Assembly: GCF_009696315.1 (NCBI RefSeq)
Contig: NZ_VUMG01000003.1
Span: forward strand, 310,001-374,000
DNA length: 64,000 nucleotides
Source: Cutibacterium porci
GTDB taxonomy: Bacteria; Actinomycetota; Actinomycetes; Propionibacteriales; Propionibacteriaceae
Reading direction: 5' to 3'
Shown here: positions 8,053 to 16,219 of the stretch, piece by piece
Numbering within the stretch: position 1 is the first letter of the stretch
How the letters are laid out: each line of letters opens with the position of its first letter
Position numbers and translations under genes: made by a program
The notes under the pieces: model-generated
Told to the model about the DNA's origin: nothing
The model's input: the letters and a program-made list of their open reading frames with translations, nothing else
The model's database searches: none

Positions 8053-8988
8053 TCAGACGTCCAAATCCTCATACGACCGCGGGTCCTCGATGGGTTCCAG
8101 ATGGCCACTCACCCTCATTTCAGGCCATTCCTTCAAAATCTCATCAATGAGGTCTTCCATGGCGTCGTGGCCTTCCTTGACCGTCCAGGAGCCCGGAACG
8201 AGCATATGGAACTCCAGAAACCGTCGGTACCCAGCCTCTCGGGTGCGCACCGCGTGGAATGTGATGTGGTCGTTGGAGTGGGCATCGAGGAAATCCCGAA
8301 TAGCCGCATTGTCTTCCTTGGGTAACGAGACGTCAAGCAAAGCAGTACCCGATTGTCCGACGAGTTTCGCCCCGGTGACGAGGATATTGACCCCGACCGC
8401 GAAGGCGACGATCGGATCGAGGCGCTGCCACCCGCTCAGCCAGACCAATCCGACTCCTACTAGGACGCCGACGGAGGTCCACACGTCGGTGAGGAGGTGT
8501 TTGCCGTCGGCAATAAGGGTCATTGATCGACGCCGACGACCATTCCGGAGCAACACCCACGCAACCGACCCGTTGACAACCGAGGCCAGCACCGAGACGA
8601 GGAGGCCGACGCCGACGTCCTCAATGGGTTGTGGGTAGAGGAATCGCTGAACCGCAGTGTAAATGATGACTGCAGCCGCGATGAAGATCATCATGCCCTC
8701 GGCTCCAGCTGAAAAATACTCAGCCTTGGAATGACCAAAATGATGATTTTTGTCTGGCGGACGGATCGACACTTTGAGGGCGATCAGGGCGATGACGGCT
8801 GCGACCAGGTTGACGAGGGATTCAGCGGCATCCGACAGCAATCCGACCGATCCGGTAATACGCCAGGCGAGAGTCTTGAGCACGATCGTTGCGGTAGCCG
8901 CTGCGATCGACAGCCATGCAAACCGACTGAGGTCTTCTGGCGGCTGGTGCCGCGAGGGAGCCGCGGGAATGTCTGGAATCGTCGTCAC
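8053..8988 (-). CDS. Cation diffusion facilitator (CDF) metal exporter
   Basis: A 311-residue CDF protein with six predicted helices followed by a cytoplasmic C-terminal domain of about 80 residues. Helix 2 has the metal-site layout LLSDAAESLVN (D...E/N instead of the Zn-type H...D) and helix 5 has ADGKHLLTD. The loop KNHHFGHSKAEYFSAG is the usual His-rich start of helix 3. These proteins exchange H+ for divalent metal such as Zn, Mn or Fe. The D rather than H at the helix-2 site hints at Mn or Fe over Zn, which is inference. It is divergent from the LDH-like gene. Confidence 0.92.
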   Translation of the reverse strand: MTTIPDIPAAPSRHQPPEDLSRFAWLSIAAATATIVLKTLAWRITGSVGLLSDAAESLVNLVAAVIALIALKVSIRPPDKNHHFGHSKAEYFSAGAEGMMIFIAAAVIIYTAVQRFLYPQPIEDVGVGLLVSVLASVVNGSVAWVLLRNGRRRRSMTLIADGKHLLTDVWTSVGVLVGVGLVWLSGWQRLDPIVAFAVGVNILVTGAKLVGQSGTALLDVSLPKEDNAAIRDFLDAHSNDHITFHAVRTREAGYRRFLEFHMLVPGSWTVKEGHDAMEDLIDEILKEWPEMRVSGHLEPIEDPRSYEDLDV

Positions 8989-9147
8989 TCAAAGCATTGT
9001 CCCAGGCAGGCCTGTGCTCCCCAAACGGGAGAGTCCAGCTCTGCCGGGTCGACGAGCTCGTCGAAGTCACGTCGGGGTGTCGCGAAAGTGAAACGTGCCG
9101 GGTGAATGATGGGTATGTAAGCAAGTAGACGACTATAGGAGGTTTTC

Positions 9148-10113
9148 ATGCCCATTAAGCCACACAAGCTCGGGATTATCGGGGTCGGTCGGGTCGGTGA
9201 CGCCGTGCTCACCGACGCCATGATGAGCGGTCTTTTCGGTGAGATTTGCGTCATTGACGTCAACGAGAAGATGGCTGCTGGACAAGCCCTCGACCAGCAT
9301 CACGCCACCGCACTACCTAACGTCGCCAATGTCGCCGTATATGCCGGCGACTACGACGACCTGTCTGACGCCGACGTCATCATTATGACTGCCGGGCCAT
9401 CTATCAACGCGTCCAACGGCCCAGCCACCAGTGCGGCGCGGCGTGAGCTAGCTGCCACCAACGGCAAGATCATCCGCTCCACCATGGCGCAGATCACCAG
9501 CCACAACCACGAGGCAGCCATCATCATCTGCTCTAACCCCCTCGACGCCTTGGTTCACATCGCCAGCACCGAGTTCGACCACCCACAAGGCCTGATACTC
9601 GGTACTGGAACGATCCTCGATTCAGCCAGAATGTGCCGAGTTATTGCTGACCATCTCGGTGTTGACCCCGACTATGTACGTGGCTACATGATTGGTGAGC
9701 ACGGCCCGTCTGGATTCCCAATGTTTTCGGGAGTCAATGTTGGCGGTGTCGGTTTCGACGGCTTAGCTGAGCTCTTCGACGCCGATCCGATGGACCGCGA
9801 TGAGCTGACCAGGCGCATCAACGATGCTGGCACTGCCGTATTCAATCTGAAGGGCTGGACGAGCGCTGGCATCGGCCAATCAGCGATCACTATTGCGCGT
9901 TCTATCCTCCTGAATGAACATGCCGTGTACCCGGTTTGTACAACATTGCACGGCCAGTACGGTCACCACGGTGACGTGTCCTTAGGCGTGCCGTGCGTGA
10001 TCGGCGCGAAGGGCGTCGAACGCATCCTCGAGGTGCCACTGGACGCCTGGGAACAAAAGCACCTGGCCGCCACCATCGCAGCCATTCAGGAGACCGTCGA
10101 GGCGGCATCCTGA
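9148..10113 (+). CDS. L-lactate/L-2-hydroxyacid dehydrogenase (HicDH-like)
   Basis: A 321-residue member of the LDH/MDH family. The Rossmann start (LGIIGVGRVGDAV), the NAD-site Asp (VIDVNE), NPLD, GTGTILDSARM and the catalytic histidine in GEHGPSGFP are present. The substrate-specificity loop after AGPSINASNGPATS is longer than in true LDH or MDH and resembles L-2-hydroxyisocaproate dehydrogenases, which reduce larger 2-keto acids. GGAGG stands seven bases before the ATG at 9148. It is monocistronic or leads into the patatin gene 28 bases on. Pyruvate may still be the substrate. Confidence 0.87.
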   Translation: MPIKPHKLGIIGVGRVGDAVLTDAMMSGLFGEICVIDVNEKMAAGQALDQHHATALPNVANVAVYAGDYDDLSDADVIIMTAGPSINASNGPATSAARRELAATNGKIIRSTMAQITSHNHEAAIIICSNPLDALVHIASTEFDHPQGLILGTGTILDSARMCRVIADHLGVDPDYVRGYMIGEHGPSGFPMFSGVNVGGVGFDGLAELFDADPMDRDELTRRINDAGTAVFNLKGWTSAGIGQSAITIARSILLNEHAVYPVCTTLHGQYGHHGDVSLGVPCVIGAKGVERILEVPLDAWEQKHLAATIAAIQETVEAAS

Positions 10114-10141
10114 GCATTCGCGGGACCCGTAGGATCGAGTT

Positions 10142-11644
10142 ATGGAACTTCCCTCATGGCTCGGCATCCCTACCCTCGCATTTGGATTAGGGAGCCGAGC
10201 CCCCAGGCAAGGTCTCGTCCTAGCCGGGGGTGGGTCGAGGGCCTCCTTCCAGATGGGGGCGCTTCGACACCTTTATGACGTCGTCGGAATTGCACCCACG
10301 TCGATGGTGGCCACGTCAGCAGGATCAATTGTGGCCTGCGTACTGTCCCAATGGACTGATCCAGCCAAACAATCGGCTGCACTGCGTCAGCTAGAGACCA
10401 TGTGGCTCGACATGACTGACAAGTCCGACATGTTCACCCCGCGGGCATGGTTTTCACGGTTGCTTGACAAAGGCCCAGAATGGATGGCGTTGCTTAACCG
10501 GGAAGCCGCGAAAGCCAAGAGCCAGCGCCCCTGGATGAGCTTGCCATTCCATCGCGGCCCCAACCAAACGAAGATTCCGGATCCCGCAGAACCCGTTGCT
10601 GGCCGAGACGACGACCGTCTAGCTGGTCAGGCGTGGACCCTAGAAATCGCTACTCGTGACGACCCCATTGCCACTGATTCCTGGACGCCCGGCGTTGTGC
10701 TGCAGCTACTGTCAGCCCTATCCCGATTGAGCCTCGACGGTGGCGATATTTCGACGATCGTGCGGGGAGCCGAGACCTCGGCGTCGACGTATCGCGCGGG
10801 ACCTATTTTGGCAAAACTGCTCGATCGCGACTTCTTCAAATCCGAGATGCTGGCAACCTCAGGAATGTCGGTACGCATTGCCACGGTCGCCTTGGAATCC
10901 GGAGAGTTGCGATACATGACGGAGGCAGGCGTGCTCGTCGACCGGGACAACAACCCGATCGGCTCCTCAACCTTCGATGTCTCTCGCGGGGTGCTCGCCT
11001 CGTGTTCCATCCCCGGTGTGTTCCGCCCCGTTGACCTCGACGGCGAGCATTACGTCGACGGTGGCCTGCGGGAAAATGTGCCCGCTGAAATGGCCATCGG
11101 GCACCTTGGCGTCACAAACCCGTACGTCGTCACGTGTTCGCCACAAGGAGCCGCACGAGAGTCTGATTTCGGCTCTCGCAACATGCTCGACCTAGTGATG
11201 AGGTCGGTGTCGATTCTGACCGACGAGACCGAACGTGACGAGGTGGCCTACGCTCTCAACGCAGGTGCCATCGTCATCGGGCCTGAAATCTCTGTACACG
11301 ACTCCATGACGGTCGATCCTGGCCTACTGCGCATCAACCGCGATTACGGCTGGATGTGTTCGGCAGAGAAGCACGTCACGTCAAGCCTCGACGACCACGA
11401 GCTCGTCAAGGATGCGGTACGTACTCGGGTGCGCGGCTGGGAACTCGAACAGGCGTGGCTGAAAGAGAAAGCCTCTCGCGACGAGATGGACGAGATGCAG
11501 CACGTCAAGGATCATCTGCGCGACGTCGCAGCTCGGCTGCCGCGGGATCTAGCTCCTGACGGAGTCGAGACATGGGGACGGGTCCTGGAAAGGCACGGCC
11601 ATCCGCAGGCACCCGAAGATGTCGTCATCCCCTGGCAAATCTGA
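10142..11644 (+). CDS. Patatin-like phospholipase
   Basis: A 500-residue protein with a patatin domain in two parts. The oxyanion loop GLVLAGGGSRASFQMGAL is near residues 23-40, the nucleophile Ser in TSAGS near 60, and the catalytic Asp in the DGG of YVDGGLRENVPA about 260 residues later. The roughly 150-residue insertion between nucleophile and Asp is hydrophilic and unrecognised, and the C-terminal 100 residues are rich in charged helix. No signal peptide is seen, so it acts in the cytoplasm or at the membrane face. Acyl hydrolysis of phospholipids is the family role. Confidence 0.9.
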   Translation: MELPSWLGIPTLAFGLGSRAPRQGLVLAGGGSRASFQMGALRHLYDVVGIAPTSMVATSAGSIVACVLSQWTDPAKQSAALRQLETMWLDMTDKSDMFTPRAWFSRLLDKGPEWMALLNREAAKAKSQRPWMSLPFHRGPNQTKIPDPAEPVAGRDDDRLAGQAWTLEIATRDDPIATDSWTPGVVLQLLSALSRLSLDGGDISTIVRGAETSASTYRAGPILAKLLDRDFFKSEMLATSGMSVRIATVALESGELRYMTEAGVLVDRDNNPIGSSTFDVSRGVLASCSIPGVFRPVDLDGEHYVDGGLRENVPAEMAIGHLGVTNPYVVTCSPQGAARESDFGSRNMLDLVMRSVSILTDETERDEVAYALNAGAIVIGPEISVHDSMTVDPGLLRINRDYGWMCSAEKHVTSSLDDHELVKDAVRTRVRGWELEQAWLKEKASRDEMDEMQHVKDHLRDVAARLPRDLAPDGVETWGRVLERHGHPQAPEDVVIPWQI

Positions 11645-11699
11645 TAGCCATCAAGCCATGGTGGCCGTCCCCACGACGGCGAGTCGTCTCGTAGCTGCC

Positions 11700-12479
11700 T
11701 CAGATGAGCTCGTTAAGATCGGCCACCGAATCAAGGATGATGTTGGGACGGTACGGGTACTGTTCGACGTCCTCGCGCTTGGTAATGCCCGACAGCACCA
11801 GAACGGTCAGCAATCCGGCTTCCATCCCAGCAACCATGTCGGTATCCATTCGATCACCGATCATGGCGGTGGTCTCGGAATGGGCTTCGATGCGGTTCAA
11901 CGCCGAGCGGAACATCATCGGATTCGGTTTTCCGACGATGTACGGCTTGTGTTTCGAAGCAGCCTCGATCATCGCGGCGACGGCACCCGTAGCAGGCAGC
12001 GGCCCCTCCTTGCTGGGGCCAGTCGCGTCGGGATTGGTGCAGATAAACCTAGCGCCGTCGACGATGAATCGGACGGCTCGGGTAATGGCCTCGAAGGAGT
12101 AGGTACGAGTCTCTCCAAGGACGACGTAGTCGGGGTTAGTGTCAGTGAGGATAAACCCAGCCTCATGTAAAGCCGTCGTCAAGCCAGCTTCACCGATCAC
12201 GTATAGGCGCGCGCCAGGCTGCTGGTCGGCCAGAAAATGCGCGGTAGCTAGAGCAGAGGTCCAGATGTTGTCCTCGGGCACCGTCAGGCCCGAAGCCTGC
12301 ATCCGGGCAGCTAAGTCACGCGGGGTAAAGATTGAGTTGTTGGTCAGCACCAGGAAGCGCTTCGAGGTGTCAACCCAACGATTAATGAGATCGCTGGCGC
12401 CAGGCACCTCATGGTTCTCGTGGACGAGCACACCGTCCATGTCGGTCAGCCAGCACTCGATGTCTGCGGGATCTCTCAT
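11700..12479 (-). CDS. HAD-superfamily hydrolase, NagD/class IIA phosphatase
   Basis: A 259-residue sugar- or nucleotide-phosphate phosphatase. HAD motif I is LTDMDGVLVHE, motif II LTNNS, motif III the Lys of GKPNPMMF, and motif IV MIGDRMDTDMVAG. The cap domain lies between motifs II and III as in NagD. ATG 12479 is chosen because the conserved start is DIECWLTDMDG; longer frames upstream are not conserved. It converges with the patatin gene and stands alone. NagD of E. coli acts on nucleoside monophosphates and sugar phosphates; the substrate here is open. Confidence 0.9.
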   Translation of the reverse strand: MRDPADIECWLTDMDGVLVHENHEVPGASDLINRWVDTSKRFLVLTNNSIFTPRDLAARMQASGLTVPEDNIWTSALATAHFLADQQPGARLYVIGEAGLTTALHEAGFILTDTNPDYVVLGETRTYSFEAITRAVRFIVDGARFICTNPDATGPSKEGPLPATGAVAAMIEAASKHKPYIVGKPNPMMFRSALNRIEAHSETTAMIGDRMDTDMVAGMEAGLLTVLVLSGITKREDVEQYPYRPNIILDSVADLNELI

Positions 12480-12640
12480 GGCACTAAGCCTATCGAGAGG
12501 CGAGCATCTACAAGAACGATGCGCACTAAACGGAACCCCTGTGCACCTGAATGCCACGTGCGCGGCACAATGTCGATGCTGTGGCGTCTATTCCATATGG
12601 CAGCCCACTATGTCCATGACGGACGGGGCCTGACAGAAAG

Positions 12641-12714
12641 TGCCCCCACTGGGACTCGAACCCAGGACCCGCGGATTAAAAGTCCGCTGCTCTAACCAGC
12701 TGAGCTACGGGGGC
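12641..12714 (-). tRNA. tRNA-Lys (TTT)
   Basis: A 74-base cloverleaf on the minus strand. The acceptor GCCCCCG pairs with TGGGGGC plus discriminator A. The anticodon stem GCGGA/TCCGC encloses loop CTTTTAA with anticodon TTT, and the T loop is TTCGAGT. No CCA is encoded. Confidence 0.97.
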
Positions 12715-13192
12715 CCCCCTAGTGTAGCGAGGGTTGCGGCTGCGCGCGAAGCGGCCCGAAAATCGGGCGATTCTGACCTCGGACGACGACACCTGCGAGC
12801 GGTGGCTGAACGGCGAAGCGATACCTACTCATAAGCGTCAACCCGTACTTTAGAGTTGCCATGAAAATTTTAGACTCGCCGTCGTCACGACCCCTATCGC
12901 GAGAATCATCGCTGCCGAAATCAGTATTTCCCCTAGTCAGTGCCGATTAGAGGACGCCGAACACCGTTCATAAGTCCCCAAATAACATCTTTGAGATTCT
13001 CAGCCATTGCTCGGCGTGTCGTCTTGCAAGCGACGAAAAAACTGTGCCGAGCAGGTGGACGAAACCGGTTTTGACAACTTGAATTGCCCATATCACGCGA
13101 GGCGTTCCTGGTTGGGTCGGTGGACGGATCCGGGGAAGAGCCAGGAGCACCTCATACCGAGGCGGGTCCACACGCCGGAAGGAGTCAGTCCC
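12715..13192 (+). other. Gene-free leader region before the NlpC/P60 gene, with a structured inverted repeat
   Basis: No credible gene is seen in these 478 bases. TGCTCGGC (13008-13015) pairs with GCCGAGCA (13046-13053), and GTCG/CGAC can pair inside it, giving a two-step hairpin about 140 bases before the ATG. The rest up to the strong GAAGGAG site is GC-rich and could fold further. A long leader before a cell-wall hydrolase often carries an RNA control element, but I could not match the c-di-AMP (ydaO) consensus. Confidence 0.4.
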
Positions 13193-14374
13193 ATGGGTGT
13201 AGTGCGCCCGCTCCGCGCCGGGGTCGCAACCCTGGCCACCGCTGGTCTCGCAATCGGCGGCAGTCAGTTTTTCGCCCCTCAGGCTCACGCCTCAAACACT
13301 GCAGTCAAGGCCCGGGTGTCGGCACGCACCGCCGTTAACATTAGGTCCCAGGCAGGCACGCACGGGAAAATCTTGGGGGTACTCCAGAGGGACCAGCAGC
13401 TCAATCAGACTGGCGTACCTGTCGGTGGTTGGGTTCCGGTCTCCTACCGTGGCCACACCGCCTACATCGACCACCACTACCTGTCGTCAGTCGCCTGGCG
13501 CCCAGCTTCGTCCAGCCCTTCTGCGTCCAGTTCTCCCGTCGGCTTTGCTCAGGCAACGACGTACGTCAATGTTCGAGCAGGACACTCTATGCAAGCCGCC
13601 AAGGTGGGAATGCTCTCTCCCGGCGAAAAGGTCGGCCTAACTGGCCGTTCCTCGCAGGGATTTACTGAGGTCGTGTACAACGGAGTTCACCGTTGGGTCG
13701 GTTCCCGTTACCTCAGCACTGCCGCCGCCAAACCGGCACCGGCACCCAAGCCCACGCCTAAGCCCGCGGCGACGAAGACCGTCTACACCACAGCCAACCT
13801 CAACCTACGCACCGCCGCCGCCATGAGCGCCTCCGTCTACACCTCAGTCAGCCGCGGCACCGCGCTGACAACCACCGGACGCACCACCTCCGGATGGACC
13901 CAAATCAGCTACCACGGACGCACCCTCTGGGCCTCCAGCCAATACCTAAACACCACCACACCAGCGCCCGCACCCGCACCGGCGCCCAAACCCACGCCCA
14001 AGCCCGCCGTGGCCCCTAGCGACGCTCGAGCCGCCATTGTCAGCTATGCAATGGCCCAAGTCGGTAAGGCCTACACCTGGGGAGGCGAAGGCCCGAACAG
14101 CTTCGACTGCTCTGGCCTAGTACTCAAGGCCTACCAACAGGCAGGGATTAACCTCCCCCACTACTCGGGCTCTCAGATCGAGCGCGGCCATCGCATTTCC
14201 CTTGACGACATTCAGCCTGGGGACCTTTTTGCCAAGCCAGGTGGCGGTCACATCGCTATCTACGTTGGCGACGGGAAAATCGTGGAAGCAGCAAATCCGA
14301 GCGCTGGGGTGCGACTCACCGCTATCCGCTCCTCGATGTACCCACTTCGCATTGATTCGACCATACTGAACTGA
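13193..14374 (+). CDS. Secreted NlpC/P60 endopeptidase with three bacterial SH3 domains
   Basis: A 393-residue exported peptidoglycan hydrolase. A signal peptide (about 1-31, ending PQAHA) is followed by three SH3b repeats near residues 40-100, 118-180 and 195-258, each ending in a Y-L-S/N motif. These are separated by Ser/Pro- and Pro/Ala/Lys-rich linkers. The NlpC/P60 domain (about 275-393) has its catalytic Cys in FDCSGLV, first His in GGGHIAIYVGDGK and the usual polar residue after it. The family cleaves D-Glu-mDAP bonds in stem peptides. GAAGGAG eight bases before ATG 13193 sets the start; the 62 codons upstream are not conserved. It stands alone, with a strong hairpin after the stop. 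Confidence 0.94.
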   Translation: MGVVRPLRAGVATLATAGLAIGGSQFFAPQAHASNTAVKARVSARTAVNIRSQAGTHGKILGVLQRDQQLNQTGVPVGGWVPVSYRGHTAYIDHHYLSSVAWRPASSSPSASSSPVGFAQATTYVNVRAGHSMQAAKVGMLSPGEKVGLTGRSSQGFTEVVYNGVHRWVGSRYLSTAAAKPAPAPKPTPKPAATKTVYTTANLNLRTAAAMSASVYTSVSRGTALTTTGRTTSGWTQISYHGRTLWASSQYLNTTTPAPAPAPAPKPTPKPAVAPSDARAAIVSYAMAQVGKAYTWGGEGPNSFDCSGLVLKAYQQAGINLPHYSGSQIERGHRISLDDIQPGDLFAKPGGGHIAIYVGDGKIVEAANPSAGVRLTAIRSSMYPLRIDSTILN

Positions 14375-14377
14375 ACC

Positions 14378-14437
14378 GACAGCCCCCAGACGTCTGCCAT
14401 ACTGCACCAGCGGTATGCGCTCATTCTGGGGGCTGTC
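14378..14437 (+). terminator. Long hairpin after the NlpC/P60 gene
   Basis: GACAGCCCCCAGA (14378-14390) pairs perfectly with TCTGGGGGCTGTC (14425-14437), with a second CATAC/GTATG pairing inside. It starts four bases after the stop. The T tail is poor, as is common in high-GC actinobacteria. Confidence 0.75.
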
Positions 14438-14533
14438 AGCGTCACCCACTGGCACCACGATTTCTCGCCAGCGATACGACCTGGATATGATGGTCCAGCT
14501 ACGTGGCTACCACCCATGAGTGGCAGCCACCGA

Positions 14534-14606
14534 GTCCCGGTCGTCCAGAGGCCTAGGACACCGCCCTTTCAAGGCGGCAACGCGGGTTCGAATCCCGTCC
14601 GGGATA
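14534..14606 (+). tRNA. tRNA-Glu (TTC)
   Basis: Acceptor GTCCCGG pairs with CCGGGAT, discriminator A. The anticodon stem CCGCC/GGCGG has loop CTTTCAA and anticodon TTC. CCA follows directly at 14607-14609 and appears to be encoded. Confidence 0.96.
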
Positions 14607-14610
14607 CCAG

Positions 14611-14627
14611 CCTGCATCGAATGCAGG
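14611..14627 (+). terminator. Short hairpin after tRNA-Glu
   Basis: CCTGCAT-CGA-ATGCAGG is a perfect seven-base-pair stem two bases after the encoded CCA. It has no T run; it could be a processing or termination signal. Confidence 0.4.
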
Positions 14628-14761
14628 ATCCTCGGTTATATCTGAGCCGGTCAGATCTGCTGCGGCTCGGTCACGATGCCCCTTTGAGCACTACCCCCTT
14701 TATGCCGACCCAGCACACTCTCGCACAGCGGCACAGCCACAACCCCATGTGAGTGTTCGCT

Positions 14762-14779
14762 TATAGTGAACTCACTATA
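14762..14779. promoter_or_regulatory. Perfect palindrome TATAGTGA-AC-TCACTATA in a gene-free stretch
   Basis: An eight-base-pair inverted repeat with a two-base centre in the 319-base gap between tRNA-Glu and tRNA-Asp. The GTGA/TCAC halves look like an operator for a small HTH repressor, but no coding gene adjoins it. The rest of the gap shows a nested inverted repeat at 14886-14917 (TCGAGC...GCTCGA with CTGCC-TGA-GGCAG inside) and otherwise nothing. Confidence 0.4.
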
Positions 14780-14925
14780 GCCACAAGATGGCTCCACCAG
14801 GTCACATAAAACCCCTAGCCATAGCCACTTTGACTCCATCACCGGATCTCGATTTCCCTTCAGGGCCAGATCCTTGCTATATTTTTCGAGCTGCCTGAGG
14901 CAGTGGTCAAGCTCGAAAGAGCAAA

Positions 14926-14999
14926 GGCCCCGTAGCGCAGTTGGTTAGCGCGCCGCCCTGTCACGGCGGAGGTCGTGGGTTCAAGTCCCATCGGGGTCG
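14926..14999 (+). tRNA. tRNA-Asp (GTC)
   Basis: Acceptor GGCCCCG pairs with CGGGGTC with the Asp-typical discriminator G. The anticodon stem CCGCC/GGCGG has loop CTGTCAC and anticodon GTC. No CCA is encoded. Confidence 0.97.
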
Positions 15000-15002
15000 C
15001 TG

Positions 15003-15031
15003 AAGCGGTGATGGACTCATCACCGCTTTCG
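15003..15031 (+). terminator. Terminator after tRNA-Asp
   Basis: AAGCGGTGATG (15003-15013) pairs with CATCACCGCTT (15018-15028) around a four-base loop and runs into TTTC. It separates tRNA-Asp from tRNA-Phe, which would then need its own promoter or readthrough. Confidence 0.7.
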
Positions 15032-15060
15032 TGTTCATCAGACCTTTGCGTGGACACGAT

Positions 15061-15134
15061 GGCCGGGTAGCTCAGTTGGTAGTAGCGTTCGCCTGAAAAG
15101 TGAAAGGTCACCGGTTCGACCCCGGTCCCGGCCA
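15061..15134 (+). tRNA. tRNA-Phe (GAA)
   Basis: Acceptor GGCCGGG pairs with CCCGGCC, discriminator A. The anticodon stem TTCGC/GTGAA has loop CTGAAAA and anticodon GAA. The T loop is TTCGACC. Confidence 0.95.
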
Positions 15135-15322
15135 CCTTGCGGAACAGTCCCGCCATCTCAGCGCAATAAAAACATTCCGCCTATCTCACGTCGTTAATTC
15201 CCGAGATCTGATCATGGCGCAGCTAAGGCGCCAACAACCATGACGAAATTGTTGTGGGTGGGCATGACTAAGGAGCGCCGACAACCACGCCGACGCCCCT
15301 TGTACCAACGAGGCCCTAATCC

Positions 15323-16219
15323 TTACTTGACCGAACCACTCATAAGACCAGAAACAAAGTACTTGCCCAAGGCTATGTACACCACAAGAGTCGGCAAACA
15401 GGCAATGAGTACGCCAGCCATAATCTGCGGATAATTGGGGTTTTGGCCAGAAGCCAGGGCGTTGAGGCCAAAGGTGACAGGCCCGTTGTTCTGGTTAGTG
15501 AGGAACAACGCAAAAAGGAAGTCATTCCAGGCACTCGTAAACTGCCAGATGAGGGTCACAACGAAGCCGGGTACCGATACTGGCAAAACGATCTTGGCGT
15601 ACGTCGATATCGTGGCGGCACCGTCGACTCTGGCGGCCTCGATGATCTCCGAGGGCACCGCGGTGGCGTAATAGTTGCGGAAGATCAAGGTGCAAATCGG
15701 GATGCCATAGACAACGTGGCACAGCACCAGGGTCGGAATCCCAGCAAACCACGGTGCTCCTTGCTGAATGTCCAGCATCATGCCCGACAGCGGAATCATG
15801 ATGGCCTGATAGGGAATAAACATCCCAAATAGGAACAACACAAAGATGACGTGAGACCCAGGAAACTTCCACTTCGCAAAAACGTAGCCGTTGAGAGATC
15901 CCAGAATCGCCGAGACAACGGCAGCCAGCACAGCCATCACGAGAGAACGCCCGAGAGCCGGCGCCAGGGCTTCCCAGGCGGCCTGCCAGCCTCCAACTGA
16001 CCACACACTCGGGAGCTTCCACGCCGTCGCCTGGTCATAGCCTGACGGCGTCTTAAAGCTCGTCACGAGCAAGGCATAAGCAGGGGTCAATACCAGCACG
16101 GCAAAGACCACCAGCAGGACATAGCGCACAGCGCTCATCGTCTTTTGGGCCGGAGTGCGACGTCGACGGCGTTTGGGGGTGCTTGTCAGAGTCTCAACGG
16201 GAAGCGCTGCGCTCGTCAT
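15323..16219 (-). CDS. Sugar ABC importer permease, MalG type
   Basis: A 298-residue inner-membrane permease with six helices after an Arg-rich cytoplasmic N-terminus. The EAA loop that contacts the ATPase is readable as EIIEAARVDGAATISTYAKIVLPVSVPG, with conserved EAA---G. It overlaps the upstream MalF-type gene by four bases (16216-16219, ATGA) and closes the operon SBP-MalF-MalG. No ATPase gene is in the cluster; a shared MsiK/MalK-type ATPase encoded elsewhere is the usual solution in actinobacteria (inference). The sugar cannot be named. Confidence 0.92.
   Translation of the reverse strand: MTSAALPVETLTSTPKRRRRRTPAQKTMSAVRYVLLVVFAVLVLTPAYALLVTSFKTPSGYDQATAWKLPSVWSVGGWQAAWEALAPALGRSLVMAVLAAVVSAILGSLNGYVFAKWKFPGSHVIFVLFLFGMFIPYQAIMIPLSGMMLDIQQGAPWFAGIPTLVLCHVVYGIPICTLIFRNYYATAVPSEIIEAARVDGAATISTYAKIVLPVSVPGFVVTLIWQFTSAWNDFLFALFLTNQNNGPVTFGLNALASGQNPNYPQIMAGVLIACLPTLVVYIALGKYFVSGLMSGSVK

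Noticed and set aside
12960-13192. c-di-AMP (ydaO) riboswitch before the NlpC/P60 gene
   Set aside because: The diagnostic GGGGTGAATCC and CCGTCAGCTAACC segments are absent; only a GC-rich leader with one inverted repeat is seen.
14860-15156. A minus-strand frame of 98 codons over tRNA-Asp and tRNA-Phe
   Set aside because: It reads through two clear tRNA genes and is not a protein gene.
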